NCBI GenBank assembly: GCA_964531735.1
Contig: CAZHGD010000046.1
Location: 1 to 45,470, forward strand
DNA length: 45,470 nucleotides
Reading direction: 5' to 3'
Source: CAZHGD01 sp964531735
GTDB taxonomy: Bacteria > Armatimonadota > UBA10988
Position 1 is the first letter of the stretch, and every line of letters starts with the position of its first letter. The notes beneath the pieces were generated by a model. The model searched no databases. It was not told the DNA's origin and was given only the letters and a program-made list of their open reading frames with translations. Made by a program: the position numbers and the translations under genes. Shown here in pieces: positions 41,495 through 45,470 of the stretch.

Positions 41495-44302
41495 TCAGCG
41501 CGGCGCGGTCGAGACCACCTTCACGCTGAGCAGCACGATCAGCTCGGTGCGCTCCGCCGGCTTCGCCGCCGGGTCGCTCTCGCGCAGGAGCCCGGCAATC
41601 ACCACCGTGCCGCCGTCGCTGACGCGCAGCGTGGTCTCGGCTTCGCGCGTGGCCACCGTCGTGCCGCCTGGCCCGGTACCGACCAGTTGGCTCACCTCGG
41701 GGTGCAACCGACAGACCACCGTGCCGTCGCCCGGCACGGTCGGCACCATGTCCAGCACCACGCCGACCCGGTCCTGGCCCTGCACCGGCTGCGGTTGCCC
41801 ATCCACCTGGCGCACCGTCTGGAAGCTGATCCGCTGGCCCAGCAGCAGTCGCGCGCGCTGGCCGTCGGTGGTCCGCAAGGTCGGCCGCGCCAGGAGCCGA
41901 CTGCGCTCGTCGCGCCCGATGGTCGCCGCCGCGGCCGCCAGGTCCATCGGCCCGCGCGCCATGTTGCCCACGCTGAGCCCAGCGCCCACCGGCCGCAGGC
42001 TGTCGACGCCCAGCGCCTGAGCGGTGGCCGGCGTGACCTCGGCGATCACCGCGCTCAGTTCGACCTCGGCCGGTGGCACATCCACCTCGGCCAGGAAGGC
42101 CAGGGCCCGTTCGACGGCGTCGGCCGGCCCGATGAGCACCAACCGCGCGCTGCGCCCGACCGGCACGGCTTCGGTCGCCGCGGCGATCGGCGCCGGACCT
42201 TCGGCCGTGGTCGTCACCTTGGCGTCCGGCGCCTCCTTGGTCTCCTTCACCGGCGTCGGCGGACCCAGCCGCCGCACGTCCACCACACCGGCGTCACCCA
42301 CTTCGGCCACGGCGTTGAAGTCGACCAGCCGCAGTTCGGGCACCGCGTTGCGCACCAGACGAACCAGGTCCTGCGGCCGGCCATAGCGCACTTTGTACAC
42401 CCGCCGCACCTGCTGGCTGTCCGCCTGACTGAGCGCGGCCAGGACCTGGGCCACGCGGTCGCCGCGGCCGGTCACTTGCAGCGACGTGCCGTCGGCCTTG
42501 ACCTCGACCGGCAGACCCGTGGCCGCCACCACCCGCTGGGCTTGCTCGACCGACATGGTGCCGAGTTGGTATGACCGCGTCACCGTGGCCTTCTCGGACT
42601 CGGTGTCCTTCCGCTCCTGCTCCTTGCGCTTGGTCACCAGGTCCTGCAGTTGCTGCGTCAGCGACCGCATGACCTTGACCTTGTCCTCGCGGCCGCGCAG
42701 GTAGACCAGCGTGCCTTCGGTGTCGGTATGGACGACCTCGGCGGTGACGCCGACCTTCTGCGCGATCTCGCGGATCTTCTCGGGCGGCACCAGCGGTATC
42801 CACACCGCCTCCTCGACGTCCTTGCTCGGCTCCACGTCGAGCTCGCTCAGGCGCCGCTTGGCCTTGAGCGCATCGGCCCGCGGCCCGGTGATGGTGACCT
42901 TGCCGCCGTCGGCGTCCGCCGTGATGGTCAGCCCAGGGAACTCGGCCTTGAGCAACTCGACCGCCTCGCCCGGCTTGAGGTGCCGGCAGTAGACGGGCAG
43001 CGTCTCTTCCTTGCGCTCCGGCCCGACCGGCTTCGGCGCGCCCTCGTCGGGCGGCACCTGCGCCACCCAACGGCGCGCCTGCCCGACTGACTTCAGCGGG
43101 CCGAAGATGGGCAGCGGACCCTGGTCGGGCACCGTGGCCAACTCGCGCTGGAGCTTCAGGTCGGGGAACTGGAACCGGAGCGTCTGCCACAGCTCGACCG
43201 CCGACCAGCCCTGCGGCGGCGTGAGCATCACGTCGGCGCGCCGACTGCCCAGGTCACTGGCGGTGCCGACCAGGTAGATGCTGCCCGGCATTTCCATCCA
43301 GACCAGCCCCCAGGCCTCCCAGAGGGCATCCAGCGCCTGGGTCAGCGTGACGTTCTTCAGCGACAGGCTGTAGTTGCCGGTGACGCCCGGCTGCAGCAGG
43401 ATGTTGGCGCCGCTCTGGCTGACCAACGCCTGCAGAACGACCCGGATGTCGGTGTCGACGAACTCGACGGTGATTTCGTCCTTGCTGTCGCTCGCGGTGT
43501 CGTCGGTCTTCGCGTCCGGCTGGTCATCGGACTTCGCGCACTCGATGACGACCTGCCGCTTCGACGGCACCACATAGGCACGGCACTTGCTGGGGCAGTT
43601 CAGCCGGACCACGATCACGGTGTCCTTGGCGGTCGGCTTGACCAGGATGTCGGCGATGACGTCCTTGGCCACCGCGATCCGGCGCGGGATATCGTCGCAG
43701 GGCAGCGTGCCCGGAATGGTCACGGTGTACTGCGCCTGACCCTTGATCTCGGCCTCGATCTTCGCCTTCGGGTAGGTCAGCCCGATGGTCACCCGCAAGC
43801 CCTCGAGGTCGTCCTCGCTGGTGACCTTGATGCCGCAGATGAAGGCCCGGCGGTCGGGGAACGAGGGCTTCGCACCGCCCTCGGCCGCCTTCTTGTCGGC
43901 CGCGTTCGGCTTGCCCGGCTGGCTGCCCTCCGTCGGCTGCGGCTCGTCGGTCGGCGTGGTCCCCTCGCCTTTCCCGGCGCCGCCGGGCTTGGTCGGCGCG
44001 TCGTCGGTCTGACCACCGCCCGGCTTGGCCTTGCCACCACCGGGCTTGGCCTTGTCCTGGTCTGGCTTGCCGCCGGGCTTGGCCTTGTCCTTGTCCGGCT
44101 TGCCACCGCCCGGCTTGGCCTTGTCTTTGTCCGACTTGCCGCCGCCGGGCTTGGCCTTGTCTTTGTCCGACTTGCCACCACCTGGCTTGGCGCCGTCGGT
44201 GGCGACCGCGACGGCACCAGGTGCGGTTCCGGCCACGGCCAGTGAACCCGCCCCACCGAGCAGGCCCAGCAGCACCAGGAATCGCAGAGAGGTGGGCTTC
44301 AT
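41495..44302 (-). CDS. PilQ-like secretin with Lys/Gly-rich tandem repeats
   Basis: A 935-residue outer-membrane channel subunit. The signal peptide is MKPTSLRFLVLLGLLGGAGS. Residues about 38-110 are a low-complexity linker of 12-residue repeats (KPGGGKSDKDKA). An AMIN-like domain (about 150-260, with DLEGLRVTIGLTYPKA) is followed by an STN/secretin N-terminal domain (about 275-350, ITVEFVDTDIRVVLQALVSQ). Several ring-building N domains come next. The secretin domain is C-terminal (about 745-935), with VELSAVIAEVTPATAQALGV and SRLLARPTLRTTDGQRARLL. It ends GGTVVIAGLLRESD and ELIVLLSVKVV. AMIN plus secretin is the PilQ pattern (type IV pilus or DNA uptake). Its start overlaps the stop of the PilP-like gene (ATGA, 44299-44302). 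Confidence 0.92.
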   Translation of the reverse strand: MKPTSLRFLVLLGLLGGAGSLAVAGTAPGAVAVATDGAKPGGGKSDKDKAKPGGGKSDKDKAKPGGGKPDKDKAKPGGKPDQDKAKPGGGKAKPGGGQTDDAPTKPGGAGKGEGTTPTDEPQPTEGSQPGKPNAADKKAAEGGAKPSFPDRRAFICGIKVTSEDDLEGLRVTIGLTYPKAKIEAEIKGQAQYTVTIPGTLPCDDIPRRIAVAKDVIADILVKPTAKDTVIVVRLNCPSKCRAYVVPSKRQVVIECAKSDDQPDAKTDDTASDSKDEITVEFVDTDIRVVLQALVSQSGANILLQPGVTGNYSLSLKNVTLTQALDALWEAWGLVWMEMPGSIYLVGTASDLGSRRADVMLTPPQGWSAVELWQTLRFQFPDLKLQRELATVPDQGPLPIFGPLKSVGQARRWVAQVPPDEGAPKPVGPERKEETLPVYCRHLKPGEAVELLKAEFPGLTITADADGGKVTITGPRADALKAKRRLSELDVEPSKDVEEAVWIPLVPPEKIREIAQKVGVTAEVVHTDTEGTLVYLRGREDKVKVMRSLTQQLQDLVTKRKEQERKDTESEKATVTRSYQLGTMSVEQAQRVVAATGLPVEVKADGTSLQVTGRGDRVAQVLAALSQADSQQVRRVYKVRYGRPQDLVRLVRNAVPELRLVDFNAVAEVGDAGVVDVRRLGPPTPVKETKEAPDAKVTTTAEGPAPIAAATEAVPVGRSARLVLIGPADAVERALAFLAEVDVPPAEVELSAVIAEVTPATAQALGVDSLRPVGAGLSVGNMARGPMDLAAAAATIGRDERSRLLARPTLRTTDGQRARLLLGQRISFQTVRQVDGQPQPVQGQDRVGVVLDMVPTVPGDGTVVCRLHPEVSQLVGTGPGGTTVATREAETTLRVSDGGTVVIAGLLRESDPAAKPAERTELIVLLSVKVVSTAPR
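44024..44197. repeat. 36-bp tandem repeats within the secretin gene
   Basis: Copies containing CTTGGCCTTGTC begin at 44045, 44078, 44114 and 44150 (spacing 33, 36 and 36). Partial copies lie at 44024 and 44186. On the coding strand each unit encodes KPGGGKSDKDKA or close variants; the 33-base unit lacks one Gly. The last two full copies are nearly identical, pointing to recent expansion by slippage or recombination. Confidence 0.8.
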
Positions 44303-45186
44303 GACGTCCTTCCAGTCGCCGGACCAGCGACCGCGGGCGGCTGCGGCTGACCGCTGTCGCTGCCGGTCGAATCCTTCTTGGTGTCGGGCTTGGCGCCCTT
44401 GCTCAGGAGCACCTCGAAGCGGTGGGTGTCGTCCCTGAGCACCGCCGATCCCGGCAATACCCGCTCCAGTTGGAACTCGCCGACCTTGTCGCCCGGCCGC
44501 GCTCGGACGTAGGCGCCGTCGAGCCGGAACACGGCCTGCGGTCGCCGCCCGAGGAGGACCGCCACCAGTTCGAGACCGCCCTTGGCGGCCACTTCCGGCG
44601 GGTTCCAGTCGGGGGCCTCCTGGTCGTAGGGCTTCAGTTCCTTGGCGGTGGGCATCCGCTCGGCGCCCTTGGCTTTCGCCTTGACCTTGCCGACGCCCTT
44701 GGCCGTCGCCTTTGCCCGGCTCCTGCCGCCCGGCTTCACCGACGGCGCAGGGACGTCGGGCATGCCGCCGCCGGGCTTCACCGTCGGCTCCGGCGAGCCG
44801 CCCGGCGGCCCCACCGGCGGCTCGCCGCCATTGTCGACCGGGGGGCTGACCACCACCGGCGCAGGCTGCACACCGCCACCCGTGCTGGCCGGCGGCGCGG
44901 GCGCACCGGCCTCGGGGCTGGTGGTGGCGGCGTAGGCCGGCGGCACCAGGAACGGGTCACGCCCTGGTTGCGGCACCGCGGCCACCACGTTGTCGTCGGG
45001 GCCCGCCGCGCCACTGGTGTCGCCGGCGTAGCTGCCAGCCGTGTTCGCGGCGGCCGTCCGGCGGTGCCGCCCGCAGGAACTCAGCAACAGCGTGACGGCC
45101 AGCAGCGCCGCCACACCGGCCACGATGACCAACCGCAGCGGCGGCATGGCCCAGCGGCCCGCACTGGTCTGGGAAGGTGTCTCCAT
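44299..45186 (-). CDS. PilP-like inner-membrane lipoprotein
   Basis: A 295-residue protein. A hydrophobic segment ends in a lipobox (AVTLLLSSC), so it is probably lipid-anchored like PilP. Soon after comes QPGRDPFLVPP, matching the DPF motif found in PilP and GspC-type proteins. A long Pro/Gly/Ala/Lys-rich linker (about 85-195) contains VKPGGGMPDVPAPSVKPGG. The C-terminal domain (about 205-265) is the compact beta HR-type domain: LVAVLLGRRPQAVFRLDG, VRARPGDKVGEFQLERVL and VLRDDTHRFEVLL. PilP links the inner-membrane PilN/O complex to the PilQ secretin; the gene order fits this. Its ATG overlaps the upstream stop by one base. Confidence 0.82.
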   Translation of the reverse strand: METPSQTSAGRWAMPPLRLVIVAGVAALLAVTLLLSSCGRHRRTAAANTAGSYAGDTSGAAGPDDNVVAAVPQPGRDPFLVPPAYAATTSPEAGAPAPPASTGGGVQPAPVVVSPPVDNGGEPPVGPPGGSPEPTVKPGGGMPDVPAPSVKPGGRSRAKATAKGVGKVKAKAKGAERMPTAKELKPYDQEAPDWNPPEVAAKGGLELVAVLLGRRPQAVFRLDGAYVRARPGDKVGEFQLERVLPGSAVLRDDTHRFEVLLSKGAKPDTKKDSTGSDSGQPQPPAVAGPATGRTS

Positions 45187-45470
45187 CAGCCTCCCCCGCC
45201 CGGCTTGGCGAAGCTGTGCTTCAGCTTCCTTGGCGGCTCCGACGGTGCCATCATGCCCGGCAGGCCCGGCGCCAGACCGGGTCTGGCCGAGCCTGGCGGC
45301 GCCACGTCGCCGACCGCGCCGCTCGGCAAACCCTGATCCGGCACCACCGGCGGCGCCGGCTGCGTCCGTGCCGGCGGTGGCGGCAGGATGGTCACCGGTG
45401 CCGGTGCTGTCTCCGCGGCCTTGGGCTGCGGATCGGGCGCGGCCGGAGGCGCCGGCGCGGCCGGATCGGC
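45186..45470 (-). CDS. Pro/Ala-rich C-terminus of a type IV pilus-operon protein, 5'-truncated
   Basis: The last 94 residues of a minus-strand gene that enters from the right edge. They are Pro/Ala/Gly-rich and end RKLKHSFAKPGGGG. No fold can be read from this part. The one-base overlap with the PilP-like gene (TGATG) shows an operon, and in the usual pilM-N-O-P-Q order this would be the pilO position; that is inference from context only. The tail repeats the AKPGGG motif found in the two downstream proteins. Confidence 0.6.
   Translation of the reverse strand, partial: ADPAAPAPPAAPDPQPKAAETAPAPVTILPPPPARTQPAPPVVPDQGLPSGAVGDVAPPGSARPGLAPGLPGMMAPSEPPRKLKHSFAKPGGGG

Overview
The window is very GC-rich DNA, densely packed with genes on both strands, from a diderm bacterium: it encodes a secretin, a PilP-like lipoprotein and many exported proteins. 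It has RNase J, an L9-DnaB pair, a uroporphyrinogen-decarboxylase-family protein, heparinase II/III, GH123- and GH20-like proteins and a microcompartment shell gene. This mix suggests an uncultured polysaccharide-degrading lineage of the Armatimonadota or Planctomycetota/Lentisphaerota kind. That placement is inference, because no rRNA or marker set is present. There are no transposases, prophage genes, CRISPR arrays or tRNAs that I can see.

Layout. 1-977: 3'-truncated FG-GAP/VCBS exported protein (minus). 1113-6295: rplI, dnaB, a membrane-anchored TPR protein and a PIG-L deacetylase (plus). 6314-6410: a 97-bp palindromic repeat with terminal inverted repeats. 6486-9690: sugar ABC importer (binding protein and two permeases, no ATPase; minus). 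9863-10717: zinc-ribbon methyltransferase, converging on a large GH20-like protein (10687-13629). 13792-16386: dapA and RNase J. 16370-19116: minus operon of a variant nucleotidyltransferase, a TPM-domain protein and an unknown protein. 19187-25750: divergent GH123-type protein and heparinase II/III, separated by an intergenic region with a strong promoter, a perfect 19-bp palindrome and a terminator-like hairpin. 25940-27667: exported metallophosphoesterase. 28187-35923: plus run of URO-D-family protein, ComEC, MoxR, DUF58 and a transglutaminase-like protein. 35937-38451: minus run of a methyltransferase-like protein, a DHDPS/NAL-family lyase and a tandem-BMC shell protein. 38706-41492: rsfS, a fused WecA-like/WecG glycosyltransferase and a thioredoxin-like protein. 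41495-45470: secretin, PilP-like lipoprotein and a 5'-truncated Pro-rich protein (minus).

How the genes fit together. The importer, heparinase, GH123, GH20-like and PIG-L proteins look like parts of a scheme for breaking down amino-sugar or uronic-acid polymers. The MoxR-DUF58-transglutaminase trio is a widespread envelope-associated module. The pilP/pilQ-like genes belong to a type IV pilus or DNA-uptake machine, and ComEC in the same window supports a competence role.

The most interesting locus is 35937-37579. A DHDPS/NAL-family lyase with an intact Tyr/Lys catalytic pair carries a C-terminal Ala/Gly linker and an amphipathic helix that looks like a microcompartment encapsulation peptide. 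Its stop overlaps the start of a tandem-BMC (trimer-type) shell gene. This suggests a lyase-loaded bacterial microcompartment whose other shell genes lie elsewhere. Other notable points are a WecA-like membrane domain that has lost nearly all its catalytic residues yet is fused to an intact-looking WecG domain, the palindromic control region upstream of heparinase, and a KPGGG motif shared by three neighbouring secretion proteins.
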